64,000 bases of DNA from an uncultured Lachnospiraceae bacterium (GTDB lineage: Bacteria; Bacillota; Clostridia; Lachnospirales; Lachnospiraceae): assembly GCA_947631685.1 (NCBI GenBank), contig CANRMI010000003.1:1-64000 (forward strand). Reading direction: 5' to 3'. Both the position numbers and the translations under genes were made by a program. Below are positions 1 through 8,103 of this stretch, in pieces. The notes below the pieces were generated by a model. That model was not told the origin of the DNA and searched no databases. It saw nothing but the letters and a program-made list of their open reading frames with translations. Within the stretch, counting starts at the first letter, position 1; each line of letters begins with the position of its first letter.

Positions 1-33
1 TGTACGGGTTTCTTTGGTTCTGTCATCTGTCAT
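1..33 (-). CDS. Rpn-family nuclease, N-terminal fragment cut by window edge
   Basis: Only the first 11 codons are in the window; they read MTDDRTKETRT, almost the same as the start of the full gene at 18224-19165 (MTDDRTKETQ). The ribosome binding site and about 120 bases upstream also match that gene. This is therefore the 5' end of a second copy of a PD-(D/E)XK transposase-like (Rpn) gene that lies mostly outside the window. Confidence 0.75.
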   Translation of the reverse strand, partial: MTDDRTKETRT

Positions 34-156
34 AGGCAGACTCCTCCTGTGAGATTGTATTTTTGTCTTGAAAAATGCCGCAGAGATTGCGTAGAAAATA
101 TAGATCTGATCTTTCAAGGATAGGTTGATTGTAACAGGGAAAGGGAGATTTGTAAA
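11..156. repeat. Copy A of the Rpn 5' region (pairs with 19141-19287)
   Basis: By eye about nine in ten bases match the stretch at 19141-19287. The match covers the start codon, the SD (AGGAGG) and roughly 120 bases of non-coding upstream DNA. It then fades into unrelated sequence. The two copies have the same orientation. Confidence 0.85.
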
Positions 157-262
157 GTACAAAAACGAGAGCAGCCTACAAAGAAGTGAAAGCAGCCAAT
201 CTACAAAGCAAAGGATTTCCTCTTGACTTTTTTTGTAAACATGCAAATATTATACTGTAAAC

Positions 263-289
263 AAAAAACGCAGACGACACGCCTGCGTT
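263..289 (-). terminator. Intrinsic terminator after tRNA-Gly(GCC)
   Basis: Read on the minus strand, AACGCAG and CTGCGTT form a 7-bp stem with a 9-base loop. A run of six T follows. It sits about 30 bases downstream of the tRNA 3' end. Confidence 0.75.
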
Positions 290-315
290 CTCCTGACAAT
301 AAAACAACAATAAAA

Positions 316-387
<72 letters not shown>

Positions 388-406
388 ATTTTTACAAGAC
401 TTAACT

Positions 407-435
407 AGGATAACATACTTTCGGTTGAATGTCAA
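407..435 (-). promoter_or_regulatory. Sigma-A type promoter for tRNA-Gly(GCC)
   Basis: On the minus strand there is a -35 TTGACA, a 17-base spacer and a -10 TATCCT, about 20 bases upstream of the tRNA 5' end. Confidence 0.75.
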
Positions 436-466
436 ATAAAAATATTTATGATAAGAGGACAAACTT

Positions 467-2848
467 ATGACACTGCGGGAACTTCAGATTGGTAAAAGTG
501 CAAGGATCACTGCTGTGGGAGGAGACGGTGCTCTCAGGCAGCATTTTCTGGATATGGGCGTCATACCGGAGGCGGTAGTCACGCTGGAAAAATTCGCTCC
601 CATGGGAGATCCCATGGAGCTGCGCATACAAGGATATGAGCTGACACTGCGGCTGGCGGACGCGGAAAAGATTTTGATAGAGCCTTTGACAGCCAGCGCA
701 CAAGAAGCGTCAGGCTCCTGGGGCGAGCTGCGCGCCGCGGAATTTCAGACAGGCCCCATCGAGCACCCCGGTCTGGGCGAGGGCGGCCGTTACCATGTGA
801 AGGCAGATGAAAATCCCCTGCCGGAGGGCAGCGTACTGACCTTTGCGCTGGCCGGGAACCAAAACTGCGGTAAAACCACTCTGTTCAACCAGCTTACCGG
901 CTCCAACCAGCATGTGGGCAATTTCCCGGGCGTTACCGTGGACAGAAAAAGCGGCAGCATCCGCGGCAATTCGCGGACACTGGTAACGGATCTGCCGGGT
1001 ATTTACTCTCTCTCCCCCTATACCAACGAGGAGATCGTATCCCGCCAATTCATTCTGGACGAAAAGCCTACCGGCATCATCAATATCGTAGACGCTACCA
1101 ATATCGAACGCAACCTTTATCTGACCATGCAGCTTATGGAACTGGATGTTCCCATGGTCCTGGCGCTGAACATGATGGATGAAGTCAGGGGAAACGGCGG
1201 TGCCATCCGCATCAATGAAATGGAAGCCATGCTGGGGATTCCCGTGGTGCCTATTTCCGCCGCCAAAAACGAAGGCATCCAGGAATTGATAAACCATGCG
1301 CTCCATGTGGCCAAATATCAGGAGCGGCCCGGGCGGACGGATTTTTGCGATGAAAATGAAAACGGCGGCGCGGTGCACCGTTGTCTTCACGGTATCATGC
1401 ATTTAATTGATGATCACGCAAAGGAAGCCGGTATTCCCGTCCGTTTTGCCGCCACCAAGCTGGTAGAGGGCGATACCCGGGTATTGGAGGCCCTGCGGCT
1501 TTCCCAAAACGAGCAGGAAATGCTGGAGCATATCATATGCCAAATGGAAGAGGAGCGCGGTCTGGACCGGGCTGCCGCCATCGCCGCCATGCGCTTTACC
1601 TTTATCGGAAAGCTGGTGGAAAACTGCGTCGTGAAAGCCGGCGAAAGCAAAGAGCGGGAGCGGAGCCGCAGGATCGATCGCGTCCTTACGGGCAAATTCA
1701 CCGCTATTCCCGTATTTATAGGCATTATGGGGCTGGTATTCTGGCTGACCTTTAACGTCATCGGCGCATGGCTGCAAGATCTTTTGGCAAGAGGCATAGA
1801 TGTTATGACAGCTTTGACTGCCGAGGCCCTTATCGCCTGGAATGTCAATCCGGTGCTCCGCTCCCTGATCATTGACGGTATTTTTAACGGCGTAGGAAGC
1901 GTGCTCAGCTTCCTGCCCCTGATCGTTACCCTGTTTTTCTTTTTGTCCCTGCTGGAAGATACCGGCTACATGGCCCGGGTTGCTTTCGTTATGGACAAGC
2001 TGCTGCGAAAAATCGGCTTGTCCGGCCGCAGCATCGTCCCCATGCTGATCGGATTCGGCTGTACGGTGCCGGGTGTTATGGCCAGCCGCACCCTCCCTTC
2101 GGAGCGGGACAGAAAAATGACCATTCTTTTAACGCCTTTTATGAGCTGTACGGCCAAGCTGCCCGTTTACGGGTTCTTTGCCAGCGCTTTCTTTCCCAGA
2201 CAGAGCGGTCTTATCATGGTGGGACTTTATTTCGGCGGCATCTTTATGGGGATCTTAACGGCTCTGCTGCTTAAAAACAGCCTTTTTAAAGGAGAAGCGG
2301 TTCCCTTTGTCATGGAACTCCCCAATTACCGTATGCCAGGGTTAAAAAATGTGGCCCGGCTGCTGTGGGAAAAGGCAAAGGATTTTCTCCAGAGGGCCTT
2401 TACCGTTATTTTTCTGGCGACCATTGTTATCTGGTTTCTCCAGAACTTCGATTTCCGCCTGAATATGGTAACCGATTCCAAGGACAGCATTCTGGCGGTT
2501 GCCGCCGGGATCATCGCTCCACTCTTCCTTCCTCTGGGATTCGGGGACTGGCGCATTTCCACGGCGCTTATTACCGGGTTTATGGCAAAGGAAAGCGTGG
2601 TTGCCACCCTCTCCGTCCTCTTTAACGCCTCTAGCGGCAGCGGCCTGGCCGGTGTACTGACACCCCTCTCCGCCCTGTCCTTACTGACATTCTGCCTGTT
2701 GTATACTCCCTGTGTGGCGGCCGTAGCCTCTATCAAAAGGGAGCTGGGCGGCAAATGGGCCGCCGTTGTCGTGACAGGGCAGTGTGTCATCGCCTGGATA
2801 TGCGCGCTGATCGTACACATTGCCGGCAGCCTGTTTGGAATGGCATAG
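467..2848 (+). CDS. feoB: Ferrous iron transporter, FeoA-FeoB fusion
   Basis: This is a 793-residue inner-membrane Fe(II) uptake protein. Residues 1-75 form a FeoA (SH3-like) domain that is normally a separate protein. A linker of about 50 residues follows, then the FeoB G domain: G1 GNQNCGKTT (130-138), G3 DLPG (about 175), G4 NMMD (235-238) and G5 SAAKNEG. The C-terminal half holds the membrane permease with Gate segments, including FGCTVPGVMASR. The start at 467 has AGAGGA seven bases upstream. A TTGAAT/16/TATGAT match at 425-452 would leave almost no leader, so the true promoter is uncertain. It converges with the GH36 gene with only two bases between stops, so there is no room for a separate terminator. 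Confidence 0.95.
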   Translation: MTLRELQIGKSARITAVGGDGALRQHFLDMGVIPEAVVTLEKFAPMGDPMELRIQGYELTLRLADAEKILIEPLTASAQEASGSWGELRAAEFQTGPIEHPGLGEGGRYHVKADENPLPEGSVLTFALAGNQNCGKTTLFNQLTGSNQHVGNFPGVTVDRKSGSIRGNSRTLVTDLPGIYSLSPYTNEEIVSRQFILDEKPTGIINIVDATNIERNLYLTMQLMELDVPMVLALNMMDEVRGNGGAIRINEMEAMLGIPVVPISAAKNEGIQELINHALHVAKYQERPGRTDFCDENENGGAVHRCLHGIMHLIDDHAKEAGIPVRFAATKLVEGDTRVLEALRLSQNEQEMLEHIICQMEEERGLDRAAAIAAMRFTFIGKLVENCVVKAGESKERERSRRIDRVLTGKFTAIPVFIGIMGLVFWLTFNVIGAWLQDLLARGIDVMTALTAEALIAWNVNPVLRSLIIDGIFNGVGSVLSFLPLIVTLFFFLSLLEDTGYMARVAFVMDKLLRKIGLSGRSIVPMLIGFGCTVPGVMASRTLPSERDRKMTILLTPFMSCTAKLPVYGFFASAFFPRQSGLIMVGLYFGGIFMGILTALLLKNSLFKGEAVPFVMELPNYRMPGLKNVARLLWEKAKDFLQRAFTVIFLATIVIWFLQNFDFRLNMVTDSKDSILAVAAGIIAPLFLPLGFGDWRISTALITGFMAKESVVATLSVLFNASSGSGLAGVLTPLSALSLLTFCLLYTPCVAAVASIKRELGGKWAAVVVTGQCVIAWICALIVHIAGSLFGMA

Positions 2849-2850
2849 GG

Positions 2851-5121
2851 TTAACGGTTGCTTTCTATTACAAACAGCCTTGCCATAACCGGCTCCTCCA
2901 GCCATACCTTCAGCCGGTTTCCTTCCTGCAAAAAGGGCACCGGCTCCTTTTCCGGATACAGGATCTTCACCTGAAAACCGCTTCCTTCGGAAAAACCCTC
3001 CATATGCCCAAGCCTTTCCAGCGGGATGGACAGACAATTTTCTTCTTCCGTTTCCGGCCGATTGTCGGTTTTCCCCTCCATTTCCCGCTTCCATACGGCC
3101 AGATACACCTTTCCTTCCCCGCCGGTCACGCGCAGTCCCGCGCATAGCCATTTGTGGGTATTTTCCGCTATGCCTAAAGGCCAGAAAGGCAGCGCGCTCT
3201 TAATGTCCCCCCGAATCCGCTTGTAAATACGGATTCCTTCCTTTACCAGTTCTTTTCTCTCCGGCGAAAGCTCTGCCAAATGTCCGCTCTGGTGGATTCT
3301 TAAAAGCATGGCGTTTATCATATTGTATATGACTTCTTCCCGGCCCTGCTTTGCCAGAGCTTTTCTTTCCGCTTCACTGCCTGTCAGATCCAAACGCATG
3401 GGATAGGACCAGATCGCAGCCTGCTCCGGTGTTACGCCTGCTGCGGCGTTGGCCGCGATCGTGGCATAGTTGCGGTAATCCTCCTGATCGGAAGTGGACT
3501 GAATGCTGTAGCGAGAAAGCAGTGCGTAGTCGATACGCAGGCCGCCGCTGGAACAATTTTCGATCACCAGTCCGGGATACCTGGAGAACACATCCTCCAG
3601 CCATGCCAGATACGCTTTTTCATGCTCCAGCATACCCTGCCCCACACTCTCCGCGTAAAGTTCGGTACCGATTCCCGGCTCTATATTGTAATCCATTTTA
3701 ATGTAGCCCACGCCATACTCATTCACCACTCTGTCCACGACTTCATTGACATGCTCTATCACCGCCGGATTGCGGAAATCCAGCTGGTAACGGCTTCTGT
3801 CATAGATCCGCTTCCCATGGCGCACAAAGAACCAGTCATCCGGCACGCTCTTGGCTTTGTCGCAGTTGATTCCCATGACTTCCAGTTCCAGCCACACCCC
3901 CGGTATCATCCCTTTTTTCCGGATATAGTCCGTCACTTCTTTGATCCCGCCGGGAAAACGTTCCCTGCTCTCCTGCCATTCTCCCACGCTGTCCCACCAC
4001 TCGCCGGGAGCGTACCAGCCCGCGTCAATGACATAGTACTCACATCCGCATTCCGCCGCGGCGTCTATCAGGGGCAGTTCCTTTTGTGTGGTAGGATCCC
4101 CGAAAAGGCAATTCATATAGTCGTTAAAAATAACAGGCAGATTCTCGTTGTCCGCGTTAGGACGCCGGATCTTCCGACGGTATTTTGTCAGCTCTCCCAC
4201 CGCCTCTTCAAAGCTGTCTTTGCACACTCCCACGGCCACGGGTACGGAAGTAAAATTCTCTCCCGGCGCCAGCTCCTTAAACCAGTGGGACTGTACCTCC
4301 GTAGGTCCGCTGACACAAAGATAAAAATGGGTATTCTGGTCACTGATCTCATAGTGCCACGAGCCGTTGTGCTCAATCTGCCAGAACAGTCCCGTATGGG
4401 CCTGCCGGTTTTCCACATACCCCAGGGGCAGGTACTTTTTGGACGACCAGTTTCCCGTATTGGTAATTTCCAGTACCTGGGATGTCCGCTGGTACACCCC
4501 CGGCTGCGTCTGCGCCAGTCCCAGCTGCGGAAAGGTAAATTCCCGGATACTCATTTCTTTCTGCCAGCCGTTAAAAGGTATATATACCCGCATTTTTTCA
4601 TCGGAAGAAGCCGCCCCTTCCTTTTCCAGCCCCGTATAACAAAAGGATGAAAGATATTCCAGCGTCTGCGTTTCCGCCCCCGCATTCTTCAAGGTGTTAT
4701 AGATCCGTACCACGGAAGTGCCGTCATAAAACTGCATCACGGTCTCTGCCTCCGTATGTGTCACTTCCTTATCTTCCTGCCGGATTACGAGCCGGCGCCC
4801 TGTTTCATTCCGGGTATCTTCCATGCCCGCATAAGTGAACAAATACCCGGGAGCCGTGACGATATGCTTGTTCCCATGCTTCTCATAGGGCCTGTTATAG
4901 CCGGAAAGATTGGCCTGCACCAGCTGAAACGCCTCATCGACATAACGCTGCCACGCCGCCCGATCCTCTTCCTTACAGCCCTCCCTGCCTTTGCAAATAT
5001 CGCTTTCCGTGAAAGGCACACTGGAAAAATGCAGCAGCTTCAACTGCTTTTTGGGTGTGATGCCAAGCACCATGTAAATTCCGTTTTCCTCTACCTTTAT
5101 GTATTCTTCAATATACGCCAT
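2851..5121 (-). CDS. Alpha-galactosidase, GH36 family
   Basis: A cytoplasmic enzyme (no signal peptide) that cleaves terminal alpha-galactose from raffinose-type oligosaccharides or galactomannans. It has the GH36 layout: an N-terminal beta-supersandwich, then a TIM barrel. YIKMDYN carries the expected nucleophile Asp and STSDQEDYR the acid/base Asp. VIDAGWY and ENCSSGGLR are further family landmarks. The ORF track begins at 5169, but the codon at 5121 (MAYIEEYIK) is better placed behind AAAGGAAAG, giving about 756 residues, close to the family length of about 730. It stands alone without a transporter or LacI/AraC regulator nearby, so its sugar import must be encoded elsewhere. Confidence 0.93.
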   Translation of the reverse strand: MAYIEEYIKVEENGIYMVLGITPKKQLKLLHFSSVPFTESDICKGREGCKEEDRAAWQRYVDEAFQLVQANLSGYNRPYEKHGNKHIVTAPGYLFTYAGMEDTRNETGRRLVIRQEDKEVTHTEAETVMQFYDGTSVVRIYNTLKNAGAETQTLEYLSSFCYTGLEKEGAASSDEKMRVYIPFNGWQKEMSIREFTFPQLGLAQTQPGVYQRTSQVLEITNTGNWSSKKYLPLGYVENRQAHTGLFWQIEHNGSWHYEISDQNTHFYLCVSGPTEVQSHWFKELAPGENFTSVPVAVGVCKDSFEEAVGELTKYRRKIRRPNADNENLPVIFNDYMNCLFGDPTTQKELPLIDAAAECGCEYYVIDAGWYAPGEWWDSVGEWQESRERFPGGIKEVTDYIRKKGMIPGVWLELEVMGINCDKAKSVPDDWFFVRHGKRIYDRSRYQLDFRNPAVIEHVNEVVDRVVNEYGVGYIKMDYNIEPGIGTELYAESVGQGMLEHEKAYLAWLEDVFSRYPGLVIENCSSGGLRIDYALLSRYSIQSTSDQEDYRNYATIAANAAAGVTPEQAAIWSYPMRLDLTGSEAERKALAKQGREEVIYNMINAMLLRIHQSGHLAELSPERKELVKEGIRIYKRIRGDIKSALPFWPLGIAENTHKWLCAGLRVTGGEGKVYLAVWKREMEGKTDNRPETEEENCLSIPLERLGHMEGFSEGSGFQVKILYPEKEPVPFLQEGNRLKVWLEEPVMARLFVIESNR

Positions 5122-5210
5122 ACGCTTTCCTTTCCGCACCGCCCTGTCCGCGGTCTGCATTTCTAACAAAAATGTACCACAATTTCCTCAAAATATCTAT
5201 CACTTTCATC

Positions 5211-5239
5211 TTGTTAAGCCGACTGAAAACAGTTATGAT
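5211..5239 (+). promoter_or_regulatory. Sigma-A type promoter for the PurF-like gene
   Basis: TTGTTA, a 17-base spacer and TATGAT, ending about 50 bases upstream of the ATG at 5289. It lies in the divergent gap with the GH36 gene. Confidence 0.65.
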
Positions 5240-5288
5240 AAAAGTAATGTGATACAACCATAACATTCTAAAGAAACGAGGAGAACCC

Positions 5289-6695
5289 ATGGGCGGATTT
5301 TTTGGAGTAGCAGCAAGTCAGGACTGTACCTTTGATCTATTTTTCGGAGTGGATTACCACTCCCATTTAGGAACCAGACGGGGCGGCATGGCCGTATACG
5401 GAAAGGACGGTTTTAACCGCTCCATCCACAATATTGAAAATGCGCCGTTTAGAACCAAATTTGACAAGGATGTGCAGGAAATGGAGGGTTTTTATGGCAT
5501 CGGCTGTATCTCGGATTACGAGCCCCAGCCCTTGATCGTGCGCTCCCACCATGGTACCTATGCCCTGACTACCATCAGCAAGATCAACAATGTGGAGGAG
5601 CTGACCGGTATGCTGTTTGAAAGCGGGCACTCCCATTTTCTGGAAATGAGCGGCGGCGATATTAACGCTACCGAGCTGGTGGCCGCGCTGATCAATCAGA
5701 AAGACAATCTGATCGACGGCATTTCCTATGCCTTAGAGGCGGTGGACGGCTCTCTTTCCCTGCTGCTCATGAATCAGGCCGGCATCTACGCCGCAAGGGA
5801 CAAGTACGGCCGCACCCCCATCGTCATCGGCCGCAAGGAAAACGCTTTCTGCGCTTCTTTTGAAAACTTTGCCTATAAAAATCTGGGATATAAGGATTAC
5901 AAAGAACTGGGGCCCGGTGAAGTAGTCATCATGACGGATAAAAACTGCATCACCCTGGCAAATCCCTCCAAAGAAATGAAAATCTGTACCTTCCTGTGGG
6001 TGTACTACGGCTACCCGTCCAGCTCCTATGAGAACGTCAGTGTGGAACAGATGCGCTATAACTGCGGCGCCAAAATGGCCATGCGGGACAACGTAAAACC
6101 CGACATCGTGGCCGGTGTCCCCGATTCCGGAACGGCCCATGCTATCGGTTATGCCAATGCGTCAGGCATTCCTTTTTCCAGGCCTTTCATCAAATATACG
6201 CCCACCTGGCCCCGCTCCTTTATGCCCACCATGCAGAGCCAGCGGAACCTGATCGCCAAAATGAAGCTCCTGGCCGTGGAGGATCTGATCCGGGACAAGA
6301 GCCTGCTGTTAATTGACGACTCTATCGTCAGAGGCACCCAGCTTCGGGAAACCACGGAGTTTTTATATCAGAGCGGTGCGAAGGAAGTGCATATCCGTCC
6401 TGCCTGCCCGCCCCTGCTCTACGGCTGTAAATATTTGAATTTCTCCCGTTCTTCGTCAGAAATGGATCTGATCACCAGACGCGTTATCGCCCGTCTGGAA
6501 AACGGAAACGTAACGGAAGAAACGCTGCAGGAATACGCCGATCCCGATTCCGAAAAATATGAGCGCATGGTGGAAGAGATCCGCAAAGAGCTGCATTTCA
6601 CCACCCTGCGGTTCAACCGTCTGGACGACATGCTGGACGCGGTGGGCATCGACAAATGCAAGCTCTGCACCTACTGCTGGGACGGCAGGGAATAA
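5289..6695 (+). CDS. PurF-like amidophosphoribosyltransferase paralogue lacking the glutaminase Cys
   Basis: This 468-residue protein has the PurF layout: an N-terminal Ntn-hydrolase glutaminase domain and a C-terminal phosphoribosyltransferase domain. The PRPP loop LLIDDSIVRGT (340-350) and GVPDSGTAHAIGYA are intact. Cys233, Cys380, Cys457 and Cys460 match the four 4Fe-4S ligands known for Bacillus subtilis PurF. However, the N-terminus reads MGGFFG instead of the MCGIFG that provides the nucleophilic Cys after Met removal. It therefore should not release ammonia from glutamine. It could use free ammonia or have a different or regulatory role. AGGAG precedes the ATG. It is monocistronic and has no pur genes beside it, unlike a standard purF. 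Its 3' end overlaps the DUF3810 gene by 25 bases. Confidence 0.8.
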   Translation: MGGFFGVAASQDCTFDLFFGVDYHSHLGTRRGGMAVYGKDGFNRSIHNIENAPFRTKFDKDVQEMEGFYGIGCISDYEPQPLIVRSHHGTYALTTISKINNVEELTGMLFESGHSHFLEMSGGDINATELVAALINQKDNLIDGISYALEAVDGSLSLLLMNQAGIYAARDKYGRTPIVIGRKENAFCASFENFAYKNLGYKDYKELGPGEVVIMTDKNCITLANPSKEMKICTFLWVYYGYPSSSYENVSVEQMRYNCGAKMAMRDNVKPDIVAGVPDSGTAHAIGYANASGIPFSRPFIKYTPTWPRSFMPTMQSQRNLIAKMKLLAVEDLIRDKSLLLIDDSIVRGTQLRETTEFLYQSGAKEVHIRPACPPLLYGCKYLNFSRSSSEMDLITRRVIARLENGNVTEETLQEYADPDSEKYERMVEEIRKELHFTTLRFNRLDDMLDAVGIDKCKLCTYCWDGRE

Positions 6696-7825
6696 TATTG
6701 CAGTAAAAGCTTTACCACCCGGTTATAGCTGATCATCCCGTCCTCTACGCCGTTTAACTTTAAAGAGGCTTCCGTAAAGCTCTCAGAGGCGGCTTCCACC
6801 ACCTCCGTATCGATCCACGCGTTGGTGTTGATCCTGTCCCAGTCCGTTTGCTTTACAAAGATATTGTCTTCATATACCTGGGGCAGGATCTGTACTTCCT
6901 GTCTATAGCGTTCTGTATCCCTGCCAATGGCATCATAAAAATCATTGTCCAGATAATAAAGTACGCTCAGATAGCCACTGTATTCAAAGAATACATCTTC
7001 CGACGAAACGCAGGCCAGGAAACCGATGAAATTGGCATCGTCCTCATAAATAAAGCCTTTTAAATGTGCCAGTTCGTGGCAAAGGGTGGCCGGCTTGTTG
7101 GTCAGATACATAACATCATTGTAGTTGGCTTCCATGGAAAAGGGAAAATAATATCCCTGCATATACTGCTGGCACATCAGATCCGAATAGAACATGGGCT
7201 TGGGCCTGGGGTAAAATCCCTCCAGCCCCTCATAAGTTTCCCCCAGCTTCTTCATCTGCGCGATGGCTTCTTCTGCCATATCGCCGTCGTAGAGGATGTC
7301 TCCGTTCTCATCCCGTTCCACCAGTCCGGAAAGCTCATTACAGCGCCGTACCACCATATCCCGCACTGCTATCAGTTCCTCCAGCGTATATTCCCTGTCC
7401 TCTCTTCCCAGATATTTGTCATTAAACCCTTTTCCATGATACAAAAGGGTACAATTCAAGGTCATGATCAGCAATACGCCCAGCAGGATCCATGCCAGAA
7501 CTCTGTAAAAAATACTGGCGCCCTTTTTGAAACGGCTGTTTTTATTTTTTCGGAAAGCCGGAACACAGCATGCCCCAAGCAGCGCCACCGCTGTCAAAAA
7601 CGCGGCCACAGTCAGACCGACTCCCACCGTCAGCAGGATCTCGCCCACAGAAAAGGGGAAAAGTCCGGTAAAACGGCCGTAGGTATTGATCCAGAAAGGA
7701 AAAATACGGGCAATATACCAGTCCGAAAAGGAGGGAACAAACCACGCTGCCAGATTCAGCGCGATCACCCCTCCGGCGATTCCCAAAAAGACTCTTTTCC
7801 TTATATTTTTTCTCTTCGTTCCCAC
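6671..7825 (-). CDS. DUF3810 family membrane protein with zinc-protease motif
   Basis: This 384-residue protein has an N-terminal hydrophobic segment (about residues 10-28), two further membrane spans near 55-85 and 108-125, then a soluble domain on the outer face. The soluble domain holds CHELAHLKGF, an HExxH zinc-binding motif, with acidic residues downstream (YEDDANF), as expected for DUF3810 proteins. Their substrate is not known. It is on its own on this strand and overlaps the end of the PurF-like gene. Confidence 0.8.
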   Translation of the reverse strand: MGTKRKNIRKRVFLGIAGGVIALNLAAWFVPSFSDWYIARIFPFWINTYGRFTGLFPFSVGEILLTVGVGLTVAAFLTAVALLGACCVPAFRKNKNSRFKKGASIFYRVLAWILLGVLLIMTLNCTLLYHGKGFNDKYLGREDREYTLEELIAVRDMVVRRCNELSGLVERDENGDILYDGDMAEEAIAQMKKLGETYEGLEGFYPRPKPMFYSDLMCQQYMQGYYFPFSMEANYNDVMYLTNKPATLCHELAHLKGFIYEDDANFIGFLACVSSEDVFFEYSGYLSVLYYLDNDFYDAIGRDTERYRQEVQILPQVYEDNIFVKQTDWDRINTNAWIDTEVVEAASESFTEASLKLNGVEDGMISYNRVVKLLLQYYSLPSQQ

Positions 7826-7968
7826 GCTCTCATCCCTTATCTGTCTGTTCCGCTTTGCCTGCCTGTTTCCATCATACCACTGTTTTTAAAAAAATTCATT
7901 GAAAGATTCTACCTGTTTTTCCGGGATTTTACTGGGAACATCATATCACAAAATCAGCAGAATTTCCA

Positions 7969-8014
7969 CCTTGTCCGCGACAGCGTGATTACCTTGTCCA
8001 CGGCAACGCGATTA
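7969..8014. repeat. Tandem pair of 23-bp direct repeats
   Basis: CCTTGTCCGCGACAGCGTGATTA minus three bases is the core of two abutting copies (7969-7991 and 7992-8014) that match at about 19 of 23 positions. The pair ends six bases before the -35 box of the HerA-like gene, so it could be a regulator binding site. Confidence 0.6.
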
Positions 8015-8019
8015 CCATA

Positions 8020-8048
8020 TTGAAAATACCAAAAATTTATCGTAAAAT
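8020..8048 (+). promoter_or_regulatory. Sigma-A type promoter for the HerA-like gene
   Basis: TTGAAA, a 17-base spacer and TAAAAT, about 55 bases upstream of the ATG at 8104. Confidence 0.7.
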
Positions 8049-8103
8049 ATCCGTATAGCAAACATTTTTTCGGAAAATACACTAAGAAAGGCATGGGATC
8101 GAT

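Noticed and set aside
425-452. TTGAAT/16/TATGAT promoter for feoAB
   Set aside because: It would start the transcript within the ribosome binding site, leaving almost no leader.
3622-4650. Plus-strand ORF of 342 codons inside the GH36 gene
   Set aside because: Antisense shadow; the minus-strand frame carries all GH36 motifs.
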